From contig JANJVQ010000032.1 in the NCBI GenBank assembly GCA_024710005.1, positions 1-64,000 on the forward strand: DNA of 64,000 nt, written 5' to 3'. The position numbers were made by a program, and so were the translations under genes. Source of the stretch: Paludibacter sp. Lineage in GTDB: Bacteria; Bacteroidota; Bacteroidia; Bacteroidales; Paludibacteraceae. Positions 1 to 9,200 of this stretch are shown in pieces (positions within the stretch are counted from its first letter, which is position 1; each line of letters starts with the position of its first letter). The notes beneath the pieces are model-generated. The model saw only the letters and a list, made by a program, of their open reading frames with translations, was not told the DNA's origin and did not search any database.

Positions 1-277
1 CCTCAATATCGTGTTTGAACCTTATCCCTTCAATAAAGTCAACATCAACGAATGAATAAAGATCACGTAGATTAACCGAGGGCAATTTTGAGAACAAAAC
101 AAAAATCACAGCGAACAACACAGCTTGCTGCTTATTTACAGATAAGTATTTAGCAAGTGTTTCACATTGTTGACTTATATCATTTAATGCTTCATCACTT
201 AACTGTGAATGCCTTACACCCTTAGCAATTGATGTAATTAATTCAATTAAATTATAGTTTAATTCGTCTTTCTCCAT
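1..277 (-). CDS. N-terminal fragment of a hypothetical protein (possible AAA+ ATPase), cut by window edge
   Basis: An open frame starts at the ATG at 275-277 on the minus strand and runs without a stop for 92 codons to the window edge, so only the N-terminus is visible. The residues read MEKDELNYNL... then a hydrophobic stretch (AVLFAVIFVLFS) followed by a VNLRDLYSF segment. This layout resembles the helical region that precedes the ATPase core in a group of Bacteroidetes AAA proteins, but no Walker motif is in view, so that is only a family impression. It lies in the same AT-rich block as the replication-like gene and the serine recombinase, and is probably part of the same integrated element. 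Confidence 0.5.
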   Translation of the reverse strand, partial: MEKDELNYNLIELITSIAKGVRHSQLSDEALNDISQQCETLAKYLSVNKQQAVLFAVIFVLFSKLPSVNLRDLYSFVDVDFIEGIRFKHDIE

Positions 278-641
278 AAATATTAAAATAATTTATTCAA
301 AAAGTTAATGAGAACAATAATTCATAAAGCATTTAAATATAGCACTTTAAATTGAATCCTGCAAGTTTTTTTAGTTAAATTTTGAGTAATTCTTCATACC
401 CTTCCTTCCGTACCAGGCCCCCTACATCTGCTATATTGCACCCCCTCCCTGGGTCTCTGAAATCTGGCGAACGGTTCACCGTGAAAAAATTTTCCACCAA
501 AAATTTTGGGATTTTTAAAATGAGGTTTTAAGTGAAAATTTATAATTTCAAAATCAGTTATAAATATATATAATCAAATTTATTACCTTTGAGTTTTGCA
601 AATCTAAAAAATCAATAACATAATTTTTTAAATTAAATGCT
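278..641. other. Non-coding leader of the integrated element with a GC-rich patch and small palindrome
   Basis: This 364-base gap separates divergent genes. It is AT-rich except for a C-rich patch at about 400-480. That patch ends in a perfect inverted repeat ACGGT-TC-ACCGT (471-482), followed by two direct copies of AAAAATTTT (485-493 and 499-507). A sharp GC patch with a hairpin and short direct repeats next to a replication-type gene would suit an origin or nick site, but no consensus was matched. A -7 box for the downstream gene lies at 584-591. Confidence 0.3.
584..591 (+). promoter_or_regulatory. Promoter -7 box for the replication-like gene
   Basis: TACCTTTG fits the Bacteroidetes -7 consensus TAnnTTTG and lies about 50 bases before the ATG at 642. 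No clear -33 TTG was found at the usual spacing. Confidence 0.45.
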
Positions 642-1688
642 ATGCAAGGAATTAAATTCAAGTATTCGATTGATAAATTGAAGGTCTGTTATCGAATAAA
701 ACCATTGACATACAATAAATTGACTGAAAACCCTTCTGAAAATCCTTTTTTTATTTTTTCATCCCCAAATTTTGAAGATGTATTTACGGAAGACTTTATT
801 TTAAAAAGAATAAAAAATAGTAAGTTTGATTTTGAAATTTATATTCTAAACGAAACAAAGGAAGGAAATTCACATTATGGAACTCTCAATATTAAATCGC
901 AAGATGACCCTGAATTATCAGGTATGTGTTTTATAACGCTGAATAACAAACGTTTATATGATCCATTTGTAATTGACAATGTTGTGACAGAATGGAAAGA
1001 ATCTAAACAAAAAATTGATTTTAGTAAACTGGGAAGTATTAGTAATTACACAAAAATTGAATCACAGCCCAGAATTCCTGCAAAAACTATTTCTGTTCAA
1101 TACAATTCTATATTTTTTTTAGAAGAGATAATTAGTCGACTGGGTTTATGCCTTATTAGTATATCATATATCGAAATTGCATTTGATAGTAATATTAATT
1201 TTGCAAAATTATTGAAGAAAACAGTTGCAAACGAAAATTATATTCCAGTTGTTAATCGAGTAAAATATCTTGATGTTGATTCAAGGGATGTTATTAACAA
1301 TGCAGTTCTAAAATACAATACTACAAGAAAACGGGCTGTTAATTTAGCCTATTATATTGAACAATCAAAAGGTAGGTTAGATCTAAAATGTTATAACAAA
1401 TCGAGAGAGATTGAAATTAAAAGCGGAAAGAAATACATATACAAATGGTTGGACATGTATAGAAACATTCATAGGATGGAAATAAAAGCGAAACGAGAGC
1501 CAATAAATTCATTTTGTAAGGTAAAAAAAATTTCACTTTCAGAATTCTTATATAATCTACATACTGGTGAAAATCTTAGTGAAGCTTTTAATGTTTGGTT
1601 AAATAAAATTATTCATTTTAAAAGGGTAGAAAATCCAAAAGGAAGGGATGTAACCGTTTTTGATTTGGTAAGAGTAAAAAGAAACTGA
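642..1688 (+). CDS. Probable plasmid/phage-type replication initiation protein
   Basis: A 348-residue protein from a low-GC gene. I do not recognise it by overall sequence. The middle contains an ISYIEIAFDSN strand (about residues 172-182) and later a LKCYNKSREIEIK segment followed by a RMEIKAKRE strand (about residues 245-285). The order hydrophobic-strand-with-D, then YxKxxE, then RxExxxxRE is typical of rolling-circle initiators of the Rep_trans and filamentous-phage gene II/X groups. No HUH motif is visible, which fits those groups better than pMV158-type initiators. It carries its own -7 box and a terminator-like hairpin downstream, so it is probably monocistronic. Its neighbour, a large serine recombinase, supports a mobile replicon that integrates. 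The function is inferred from pattern and context only. Confidence 0.5.
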   Translation: MQGIKFKYSIDKLKVCYRIKPLTYNKLTENPSENPFFIFSSPNFEDVFTEDFILKRIKNSKFDFEIYILNETKEGNSHYGTLNIKSQDDPELSGMCFITLNNKRLYDPFVIDNVVTEWKESKQKIDFSKLGSISNYTKIESQPRIPAKTISVQYNSIFFLEEIISRLGLCLISISYIEIAFDSNINFAKLLKKTVANENYIPVVNRVKYLDVDSRDVINNAVLKYNTTRKRAVNLAYYIEQSKGRLDLKCYNKSREIEIKSGKKYIYKWLDMYRNIHRMEIKAKREPINSFCKVKKISLSEFLYNLHTGENLSEAFNVWLNKIIHFKRVENPKGRDVTVFDLVRVKRN

Positions 1689-1723
1689 TAAATAAGTATT
1701 TCTATAAGTCTTTATAACAAACA

Positions 1724-1746
1724 CCCCCGAAAGGGCGATTTTTTTT
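1724..1746 (+). terminator. Rho-independent terminator of the replication-like gene
   Basis: A short GC stem (CCCCCGAAAGGG) is followed directly by a run of eight T at 1739-1746, 36 bases after the stop codon at 1686-1688. Confidence 0.7.
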
Positions 1747-1937
1747 AAGTAATATATTGAAATTCTTTATTTTACAATAAAAAAGTATGCGTATTAAAAT
1801 TTAATATATTTTTATGTTTTTATTGCAAAAGAAAATAGATAATTGATTGAAAAAATTGATAAAATATTATTGTATTACACATTAAAATTAGTTTATAAAT
1901 TGCCCCATCTTTCAAATGAAGTCTTAGCCAATACTAC

Positions 1938-3851
1938 TTATAAATATTTATCATTGTATTCAAAATCTTTATGACTTATTTTACAATTATTTCTTTCTAA
2001 CATATCTAAAAACTCTTCGATTGAATAGTCACCAGCCTTTTCGGTTTTTAGTAAGTTTTTATTTTTACCATTGTAATGAAATTTCTTATTCCGGTAATCG
2101 AAATTTATTGTTCTATTATTTTCTTCATTAGTATAAAATAACGCTATCCTTTCTGTACCTCCTGTAATTTCATTGAAAAACAATTCATCTTCATTTCTAT
2201 ATTTACCGGATTTAACAGTACCAGTAAATTCTGATCCATCAATGAAATATACTTGAACGAGTGAATACCTACCAACGAGAGGTGAAACAATAATTTTTTC
2301 AATGTATTTTTCAATCAATGCCTTAACGCCATCCTTGTCTTTTGTTAAGTTATTAAATATTTGCATAAAACTTGATTGATTGCTTAAATCTTTTAATTTT
2401 TGAATTTGTTCGGTAATATTATTTAATTCGATTTTATATTTACTTATTTTTCCGTCTATAAATTTATTGTTTTTTTTGTAGTCTTTGTTTACCTTTGAAA
2501 TTTCACTATCAGGAATATTGAACTTTATAGCCTTATTAAAATAATCAACCCATTTTTTTTCAATTGCTTTCTTAGATTCATTCAACTTATTGATTTCAAG
2601 TGTTAACGCTTCAAATTCTTTCATTAAATCTTGACTTTTATTCTTCGAATATTCGTCAAATCTAAAATCTGCAAATTTCCAATAAGAAAGTTGTAGTACT
2701 AATCCATTTAATGTTGATTGTCTAATATTTAAATTTTCATAACATTTTTTCGGCTTGCTTTTTCCGACACTGAACGAATTATAACATCTATAACTTTGAT
2801 ATTCATTTTGTTTTAAAACTGAGTAATTACCTCCACATGCACCACATTTTATTTTTGATTTTAATAAGTTCTTTATCTTGTAATTGTTGTTTTTGAAATT
2901 ATAATTTTCATATATTCTTTTCTGAACACTTTCAAATAAATCCTCATTAATTATTATATATTGAGGGAATGATAGTTTTACTTCTTCAAGTATTTTTCTT
3001 GTTTTTTTACTTTTTGAATTTTGATTTTCAGATTTAAATAATGGATCAATGTCATCGTCACTAAAACTTGGCATATGGAACAAAAAAGTTCTTTCACCAA
3101 TGTAAATTCTCGATTTTAGAATATTATTTATACTTCCTATATTCCAAGTATTTTCGAATTTTAATTCTGAGGTGTTTGATCCAATTTTTTTTCGTTTTAT
3201 GTTTAATTCATTAGTTCTTCTTGTGTAAATAGTATCAATATTTTCATTATTTAATGTCTGAGCGATTTCATAAGTACTTGCACCCTCATTATACATATTG
3301 AAAATCCTTTTTACCAGTTCTGCCTCTTTTTCATCAACAATCATTTTTTTTTCAATCACTTTGTAGCCAAGTGGTGGTAATCCCCCAACATATCCTTCTC
3401 CTTTTTTAATTTTTGATATTTTTCCTGAAATTGATCTTTCCACAAATAGTTGAATTTCACTTTCAGCACTGATAGATAAAAAAGTAAGCATTAATTGATT
3501 TGTTTTATCAATTTGTGATCCTATCGTAGTATTTTGTTTTTGAAAATAAAGTTCAATACCCAAAGAATTAAAACCTTTTACTAATTTATAAATTTCATTT
3601 TGACTACGTCCAAGTCGTGTGAATTCAGAAAAAAGTATCAAATTGAATTTATGTAATTTAGCATCATCAATTAGATTAAGTAATTCAACTCTATCAGAAG
3701 TAGAAGTAAAGCCAGATATTATATCCTTATATATTTTAAAAATCTTTAACCGAAATTTATTAGCATATTCTACTAATTCAGTCTCTTGTCTGTCTGTCGT
3801 TTGCATATGTGAACTAACACGCAAATATATTGCAACAACTTTTTCTTCCAT
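1938..3851 (-). CDS. Large serine recombinase (site-specific integrase)
   Basis: This 637-residue protein catalyses integration and excision of the element. The N-terminal resolvase domain has YLRVSS with the catalytic serine at about residue 13, and the conserved FTRLGRS segment. A recombinase domain follows (GGLPPLGYKV), then a zinc ribbon (CGAC...YRC...C) and a lysine-rich coiled coil, the order expected of large serine integrases. A longer reading (start at 3890) would add 13 residues, but the internal ATG at 3849-3851 immediately precedes the resolvase fold and has a well-placed promoter, so I chose it. The gene sits at the very edge of the AT-rich block, facing away from the neighbouring chromosomal gene, as integrases usually do next to their attachment site. 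Confidence 0.9.
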   Translation of the reverse strand: MEEKVVAIYLRVSSHMQTTDRQETELVEYANKFRLKIFKIYKDIISGFTSTSDRVELLNLIDDAKLHKFNLILFSEFTRLGRSQNEIYKLVKGFNSLGIELYFQKQNTTIGSQIDKTNQLMLTFLSISAESEIQLFVERSISGKISKIKKGEGYVGGLPPLGYKVIEKKMIVDEKEAELVKRIFNMYNEGASTYEIAQTLNNENIDTIYTRRTNELNIKRKKIGSNTSELKFENTWNIGSINNILKSRIYIGERTFLFHMPSFSDDDIDPLFKSENQNSKSKKTRKILEEVKLSFPQYIIINEDLFESVQKRIYENYNFKNNNYKIKNLLKSKIKCGACGGNYSVLKQNEYQSYRCYNSFSVGKSKPKKCYENLNIRQSTLNGLVLQLSYWKFADFRFDEYSKNKSQDLMKEFEALTLEINKLNESKKAIEKKWVDYFNKAIKFNIPDSEISKVNKDYKKNNKFIDGKISKYKIELNNITEQIQKLKDLSNQSSFMQIFNNLTKDKDGVKALIEKYIEKIIVSPLVGRYSLVQVYFIDGSEFTGTVKSGKYRNEDELFFNEITGGTERIALFYTNEENNRTINFDYRNKKFHYNGKNKNLLKTEKAGDYSIEEFLDMLERNNCKISHKDFEYNDKYL

Positions 3852-3856
3852 TTTAT

Positions 3857-3864
3857 TATCTTTG
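3857..3864 (+). promoter_or_regulatory. -7 box of the AlaX-like gene promoter
   Basis: TATCTTTG matches TAnnTTTG and lies 20 bases before the ATG at 3885. The nearest TTG upstream (3830-3832) is 24 bases away, slightly long. The box is inside the 5' leader of the divergent recombinase gene. Confidence 0.5.
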
Positions 3865-3877
3865 TATATTAAAAAGA

Positions 3878-3908
3878 CAAAAATATGCAAAATAATGGTA
3901 AAGACAAA
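3878..3908 (-). promoter_or_regulatory. Recombinase promoter, overlapping the start of the AlaX-like gene
   Basis: On the minus strand a -33 TTTG (3905-3908) and a -7 TATTTTTG (3878-3885) are separated by 19 bases, which is ideal Bacteroidetes spacing. The box lies about 27 bases before the recombinase ATG at 3851. The -33 element is inside codons 7-8 of the divergent AlaX-like gene. Confidence 0.55.
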
Positions 3909-4349
3909 TTTCAGAGTATGTTAATTGCTCCCATGCATACAGCAGAACATATACTAAACCAAACCATGGTGCGGATGTTTGGATGCGGCAGATCGGCAAA
4001 CGCCCATATAGAAAAGAAAAAATCGAAGTGTGATTATTATTTACCAACTGCTCCCACAGAAGAACAGGTGGTTGAAATACAAAGAAAGGTGAACGAAATC
4101 ATTAATCGTCACCTTCCTGTGTATGAAGAATTATTGTCGCGGGAAGAGGCTTCAAAAATAGCTGATTTATCCAAACTTCCTGCTGATGTATCGGAAACCC
4201 TTCGCGTTATCCGTGTGGGTGATTACGACGCCTGCGCCTGCATTGGACAACATGTTTCAAACACAGCTGAAATAGCAAAATTTGAAATCATCAGTCACGA
4301 TTTTGAGAACGGACGCTGGCGGGTAAGATTTAAATTAGTGGAAGATTAG
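3885..4349 (+). CDS. AlaX-like alanyl-tRNA editing protein
   Basis: A 154-residue stand-alone editing domain of the alanyl/threonyl-tRNA synthetase type, which hydrolyses mischarged tRNA(Ala) in trans. The metal-binding signature is present: HTAEH (HxxxH) near residue 18 and CIGQH (CxxxH) near residue 120. The protein is shorter than full AlaX proteins, as expected for the minimal form. The first ten residues (MQNNGKDKFQ) are low-complexity and lie next to the recombinase, so the beginning of the coding region could have been replaced by element sequence. A ferredoxin gene on the opposite strand overlaps its 3' end by four bases. Confidence 0.85.
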   Translation: MQNNGKDKFQSMLIAPMHTAEHILNQTMVRMFGCGRSANAHIEKKKSKCDYYLPTAPTEEQVVEIQRKVNEIINRHLPVYEELLSREEASKIADLSKLPADVSETLRVIRVGDYDACACIGQHVSNTAEIAKFEIISHDFENGRWRVRFKLVED

Positions 4350-4540
4350 TCTTCCTCAAATTTAATCACTTCAACCGGGCAACTATCGGCCGATTCCCTG
4401 ATCTCACTTTCGTAATCAGAGTAGTTCACGCCTTCTTTCGCGTGCGAGATATCTGTGATTTCGAAAACTTCAGGACATAAACTTTCGCATACGCCACATG
4501 ACGTACAATCTTCTTCAACCCATACTTTCTTGATTCCCAT
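4346..4540 (-). CDS. Small single-cluster 4Fe-4S ferredoxin
   Basis: A 64-residue cytoplasmic electron carrier. The cysteine pattern CTSCGVC...LCP near the N-terminus and a distal DSCPVEVI supply ligands for one [4Fe-4S] cluster. The C-terminal half is acidic, as is usual for ferredoxins. It is a plausible partner for the pyruvate:ferredoxin oxidoreductase and the ferredoxin-NADP reductase elsewhere in the window, though nothing in the local context ties them together. Its 3' end overlaps the AlaX-like gene tail to tail by four bases. Confidence 0.9.
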   Translation of the reverse strand: MGIKKVWVEEDCTSCGVCESLCPEVFEITDISHAKEGVNYSDYESEIRESADSCPVEVIKFEED

Positions 4541-4647
4541 AATTTTAAATTTTAAATTGATTTATAATTTTACCACATTAGTCAAATTAGTAACCCGGAG
4601 TAAATTGTTAAACACAAATATCAGAAAAATTTTTGAATAAAAAAGTA

Positions 4648-5319
4648 TTATTTTAATAGTTCCTCCACTTTTTGCCAATTAACTACCTGCCAGAATGCCT
4701 TGGTGTAATCGGCGCGCTTCGACTGATATTTCAGGTAATAAGCATGTTCCCAAACATCAATCGCCAGAACCGGTTTACCTTTAGCTTCTGCAAACGACAT
4801 CAGGGGATTATCCTGATTGGGTGTTGATACTATTTTCAATTTACCACTTTTGTCTTTGATTAGCCAGGCCCAACCGGAACCGAAACGGGTTGCAGCTGCT
4901 TTTTCAAATTCTGCTTTGAAATTATCTACAGAACCGAAGTTGGCAATCAATGCTTTTTCCACAACCGGTGTCATCTTGCTTTTGGATGCCGGAGAAAGTA
5001 ATTCCCAGAATAATAGATGGTTGTAATACCCTCCCCCGTTATTTCTTACCGCCGTTTGAATATCAGCTGGCAATTCTTCAAAGTTTTGGAAAATTTCAAC
5101 CAAATCCTTTTTGTACAATTCCGGATACTTGCTCAATGCTGCATTCAGGTTGTTGGTATAAGCCGCATGATGGTTGTTGTAATGTATATACATCGTTGTG
5201 CTGTCGATATAAGGCTCCAAATCGGCATAGCCATAATTTAACTGCGGTAATTTATACTGAGCCTGTGCAGTAAATACTAAGGTAAATACCACGAGTAATA
5301 ACAATTGAATCTTTTTCAT
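4648..5319 (-). CDS. sod: Superoxide dismutase (Fe/Mn family) with signal peptide
   Basis: A 223-residue Fe/Mn superoxide dismutase, converting superoxide to oxygen and hydrogen peroxide. All four metal ligands can be seen: His in YIHYNNHH, His in GGYYNHLLFW, and the Asp and His of DVWEHAYY. Unlike the common cytoplasmic enzyme it begins with a clear signal peptide (MKKIQLLLLVVFTLVF followed by TAQAQ), so the mature protein should be periplasmic or surface-exposed. The gene is monocistronic. A 30-base repeat (5343-5372) related to one upstream of topB lies 24 bases before the start codon. Whether iron or manganese is used cannot be told from sequence. Confidence 0.93.
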   Translation of the reverse strand: MKKIQLLLLVVFTLVFTAQAQYKLPQLNYGYADLEPYIDSTTMYIHYNNHHAAYTNNLNAALSKYPELYKKDLVEIFQNFEELPADIQTAVRNNGGGYYNHLLFWELLSPASKSKMTPVVEKALIANFGSVDNFKAEFEKAAATRFGSGWAWLIKDKSGKLKIVSTPNQDNPLMSFAEAKGKPVLAIDVWEHAYYLKYQSKRADYTKAFWQVVNWQKVEELLK

Positions 5320-5342
5320 AAATTTATTTGTTTGAATTTTTA

Positions 5343-5372
5343 ACCATATAAGTCATAAAAGGAACATATAAG
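5343..5372. repeat. Dispersed 30-bp repeat (single arm), related to the topB inverted repeat
   Basis: The sequence begins ACCATATAAGTCAT and ends ACATATAAG. It matches 27 of 30 bases of the arm at 53837-53866, in the same orientation relative to the downstream minus-strand gene. No inverted partner is present here. Confidence 0.6.
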
Positions 5373-5608
5373 ATTCGTAATTCACTCTTTACGCCTTTTG
5401 TGACTATATTTGATAACTATTTCAAGAACAAATTATATGCTGCATAGTTTATCATCTCACATCAATTTAACATATTTTTTTAACTAAATTACGAAAAGTA
5501 TTGTACTTTTTCCCGAAATAAACCGTTATTCATTCGAAACATCCCATCAGAAAAGCATTTCAATCAAAAGGATGTCCCGAATGGTTTTATCAGGCCGATT
5601 ATTTTTTT

Positions 5609-5616
5609 TATTTTTG
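5609..5616 (+). promoter_or_regulatory. -7 box of the ruvA promoter
   Basis: TATTTTTG fits TAnnTTTG and is 36 bases before the ruvA ATG. The -33 element is not obvious. Confidence 0.45.
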
Positions 5617-5652
5617 TGGGTTTTATAAACTACATGCTGATTTGATAAAAAT

Positions 5653-6243
5653 ATGATAGATTACATAAAAGGAGAAATTACCGAATTAAACCCGACCTAT
5701 GCTGTGGTAGAAACTGCCGGCATAGGTTATTTTATCAATATAGCCTTGCCGGTTTACTCGGCGCTGAACGGACAGAAAAACGGCAAACTATATGTATATG
5801 AAGTAATTCGTGAAGATGCGCATAGTTTATTTGGTTTTTTGAATCAGGCCGACAGGCAACTATTCCTGATGCTTATTTCAGTTTCGGGAATTGGCGCCAA
5901 CACAGCCCGGATGATTATGTCGTCGTACGCGGTTGCCGAAGTTCAACAAATGATTGCCACCGGTAATGCCGTTGCATTGAGTTCAATCAAGGGTATCGGT
6001 GCAAAAACAGCACAACGCATCATAGTCGACCTGAAAGATAAAATCATCAAACTGAATGTGATATCCGACATGGATCTACCGCAACAACAAATCTCCGGTG
6101 AAGTTCGCGACGAAGCTGTATCTGCTCTGGTGATGCTTGGTTTTGCCGCCAATGTTTCGCAAAAGGCTGTTGATGGTATACTGAAATCGCAATCGGATGT
6201 TTCGGTTGAACAACTCATCAAACTGGCGTTGAAAAATATCTGA
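5653..6243 (+). CDS. ruvA: Holliday junction branch migration protein RuvA
   Basis: At 196 residues it has the normal length. It forms the tetramer that binds Holliday junctions and recruits the RuvB motor during recombinational repair. The N-terminal OB fold starts MIDYIKGEI. The helix-hairpin-helix region reads VSGIGANTARMIMSS and later IKGIGAKTAQRIIVDLKDK, and the C-terminal RuvB-binding domain ends VSVEQLIKLALKNI. sprA begins 33 bases downstream on the same strand, an arrangement I regard as probably co-transcribed. Confidence 0.96.
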   Translation: MIDYIKGEITELNPTYAVVETAGIGYFINIALPVYSALNGQKNGKLYVYEVIREDAHSLFGFLNQADRQLFLMLISVSGIGANTARMIMSSYAVAEVQQMIATGNAVALSSIKGIGAKTAQRIIVDLKDKIIKLNVISDMDLPQQQISGEVRDEAVSALVMLGFAANVSQKAVDGILKSQSDVSVEQLIKLALKNI

Positions 6244-6276
6244 TACGTAGTCGGTTTCGTCATTTAGCAGCAAAGT

Positions 6277-9200
6277 ATGGTTCTGAAATCAAGGATATTA
6301 TTTCTCACCCTCTTTTTCCTGGTCATTTTAGGTTCTGTGTCGGGCGTACTGAACACATTATCTGAACCGGAGCTGCTTTATCAGGAGCCTGTCAGTCAGC
6401 CTGACAACAACACACAGGAAACGACAACACCTAAAGACTTTAGCATCAGCAAAACAACCCTGGATGATTTTGAAACAATCAAACAACAGGTACCCTTAGA
6501 TGCTCCCCTTCCCGACAACGTGAAAACGACAGTGGAATATGATATTCGTTCCGGAAATTATGTGATGCGCACCAAGGTGGGTGACATGGAAATAGCAACC
6601 CCCTTCACATTAACCGGTAAAGAATATTATGATTTTTCAGCTAAAAAAGAGCAAAACACTTATTGGAAAGAGCTGAATAGTAAAGCCGAAGTCGACAATG
6701 AAGAGAAATTCTCTATTACAGACATCAAATTTGACATTGGTAAAGCAGATAAAGTATTCGGTCCCGGTGGCGTACAAATCAAAACACAGGGTTCTGCTGA
6801 GCTCATTTTCGGTGTAAAAACCAACAAACTCGACAATCCCGCCTTGACTGAACGCATGCGTAAATCAACTATGTTCGATTTTGATGAGAAAATTCAGATG
6901 AATGTAACCGGAAGTGTTGGAGACAAAGTCAATTTCAACATGAATTACAACACCGAGTCGACCTTTGATTTTGATCAGAAATTAGTCAAGTTGAATTATA
7001 AAGGTAATGAAGATGATATCATACGGGCTATTCAGGCCGGTAATGTAAGCATGCAGCTCAACAGTTCGCTTATCACCGGTAGCACAGCGCTTTTTGGGTT
7101 ACGTACAGATTTACAGTTTGGCAAACTAAGCGTTTCAGCCATAGCTTCACAGCAGGAATCGGAAACCAAAACAGTAAGTTCACGTGGTGGTGCGCAAACA
7201 ACCAAGTATGAAGTTAACATTGACAATTACGACGAAAACCGGCATTTCTTTATCGGGCATCATTTCAGGGAAAATTTCGAAACAGCCATGAGTCGCCTGC
7301 CATTCATCTCTTCCGGTATCACCATCAACAGAATAGAGGTTTGGATAACAAACAAACGCGCCAACTACGATGAAGCCCGTAACATCATCGCTTTCATGGA
7401 TTTGGGCGAACACACCCGCATCGACAATTCGCACTGGCAACCAACAGGTTCCTCTTCCAATCCCTATAACGATGCCAACACACTCTATCAGGAAATTAAA
7501 AACCTGGGAGACGAAGTCCGTGATATTAAAAGAACAAACGCGGTACTCGCAGCCAACCTGGGAGCATTTGGCATCAACGGAGGCGAGGATTATGAAAAAA
7601 TTGAAAGCGCGCGCAGACTGAATCCTTCAGAATACAGTTTCAATCCAACCCTGGGAATTCTGTCACTAAGAAGCACCTTGAATCCCGATGAGGTAGTCGG
7701 GATAGCTTATGAATACACTCAGGGAGGGAATGTGTATCAGGTTGGTGAATTTTCGACCGACCAGGTTCAGGCTCCCAATGCCCTGATTGTAAAATTACTG
7801 AAAGGAACCTCTCAGTCGCCGCAACTGCCCACCTGGGACCTCATGCTGAAAAATGTGTATTATCTGGGCGCCATGCAGATGCAGAAAGAAAACTTCGAGT
7901 TAAACATTGTTTTCCGCAATGACTCTATCGGTACAAACTTACGTTATATCACCGAAGGGGATATCAAAAATCAACTGTTAATCAGGGTAATGAACCTCGA
8001 CCGGTTAGATTTAAAACAAAACACCAATCCCGATGGAAAATTCGACTATATCGAAGGTTATACTGCATTTTCTTCCAGTGGCAGGATTATGTTCCCTGTT
8101 TTAGAGCCCTTCGGTTCGCATCTGAAAAAAATGATTGGCAACGATCAGATAGCGGAGAAATACATTTTTCAGGAACTTTACGACTCTACGCTGGTTGTAG
8201 CCAGGGAACTCAGTGAGAAAAACAAATTCATGATTGAAGGAGAATACAAAGCCAGCAGCGGCTCTGAAATTCGACTTAATGCCATGAATGTGCCCAGAGG
8301 TTCTGTAACAGTAACTGCCGGGGGAGCTACTCTTCGTGAAAATGTCGATTACATTGTCGACTACACCATGGGTACAGTTAATGTCATCAACCAGTCGATT
8401 ATAGAATCGGGAACTCAGGTCGACGTGAAACTCGAGAATCAGTCGATGTTTAACATGCAGCGAAAAACCATGCTCGGCACCCACATGGAGTATCAGTTCA
8501 GCAAGGATTTCTCAGTAGGAGGAACGATTATGCGTCTCTCCGAAATGCCGCTGACCAAGAAAGTCAACACCGGCAACGAACCCATTGCCAATACCATTTG
8601 GGGATTGAATACGGCATGGAAAGGACAGTCGCAATGGCTGACCAACATGCTCGACAAACTACCATTTGTAGATGCAACTGCGCCTTCTACCATCGCCTTT
8701 AACGCGGAATTCGCACAATTACTGCCCGGTCACCACAAAGCCGTTGGCTCCGAAGGTTATGCCTATTTAGATGATTTCGAATCAACCAAAACCAGTTTTA
8801 ACATCAATTATCCTTTCAACTGGTATCTGGCAAGTACGCCTTCCATGTTTCCGGAATCTGCACTCAGCAACCAGGTAGCTTATGGTAACAACCGGGCTTT
8901 ACTGTCCTGGTATTTTGTCGACCCGTTGTTGAATCAGGATAAACCCTCGACCCCTGCCAACCTGCGTAACAACCTGGAGTCTCAGTCCAATCATTACACT
9001 CGTACCGTGTTGATTCCTGAAATATTTCCAAACAGGGACACTCCTTCTACCCTTACCACCAGTATGACGGTTATGAATCTGTCTTTTTACCCGACTGAGC
9101 GGGGTCCTTATAATCTCGACGTGGAAGGGATGGACGAAAACGGAAATTTAAAATTTCCGGATAAACGTTGGGGAGGCATCATGCGTAAATTAGATGTTAC

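Larger units (their letters stand above)
5320..5652. other. Intergenic region between sod and ruvA
   Basis: This 333-base divergent spacer holds the dispersed 30-base repeat near sod (5343-5372), AT-rich sequence without an ORF, and a -7 box for ruvA at 5609-5616. No RNA gene is apparent. Confidence 0.5.

Noticed and set aside
1775-1825. 9-bp inverted repeat (CAATAAAAA / TTTTTATTG) in the gap after the replication-like gene
   Set aside because: The gap is extremely AT-rich, so such a match is expected by chance, and it is not at the recombinase end where an att site would be.
3619-3924. A 101-codon plus-strand frame across the recombinase start
   Set aside because: It is antisense to the recombinase catalytic domain and lacks any recognisable feature.
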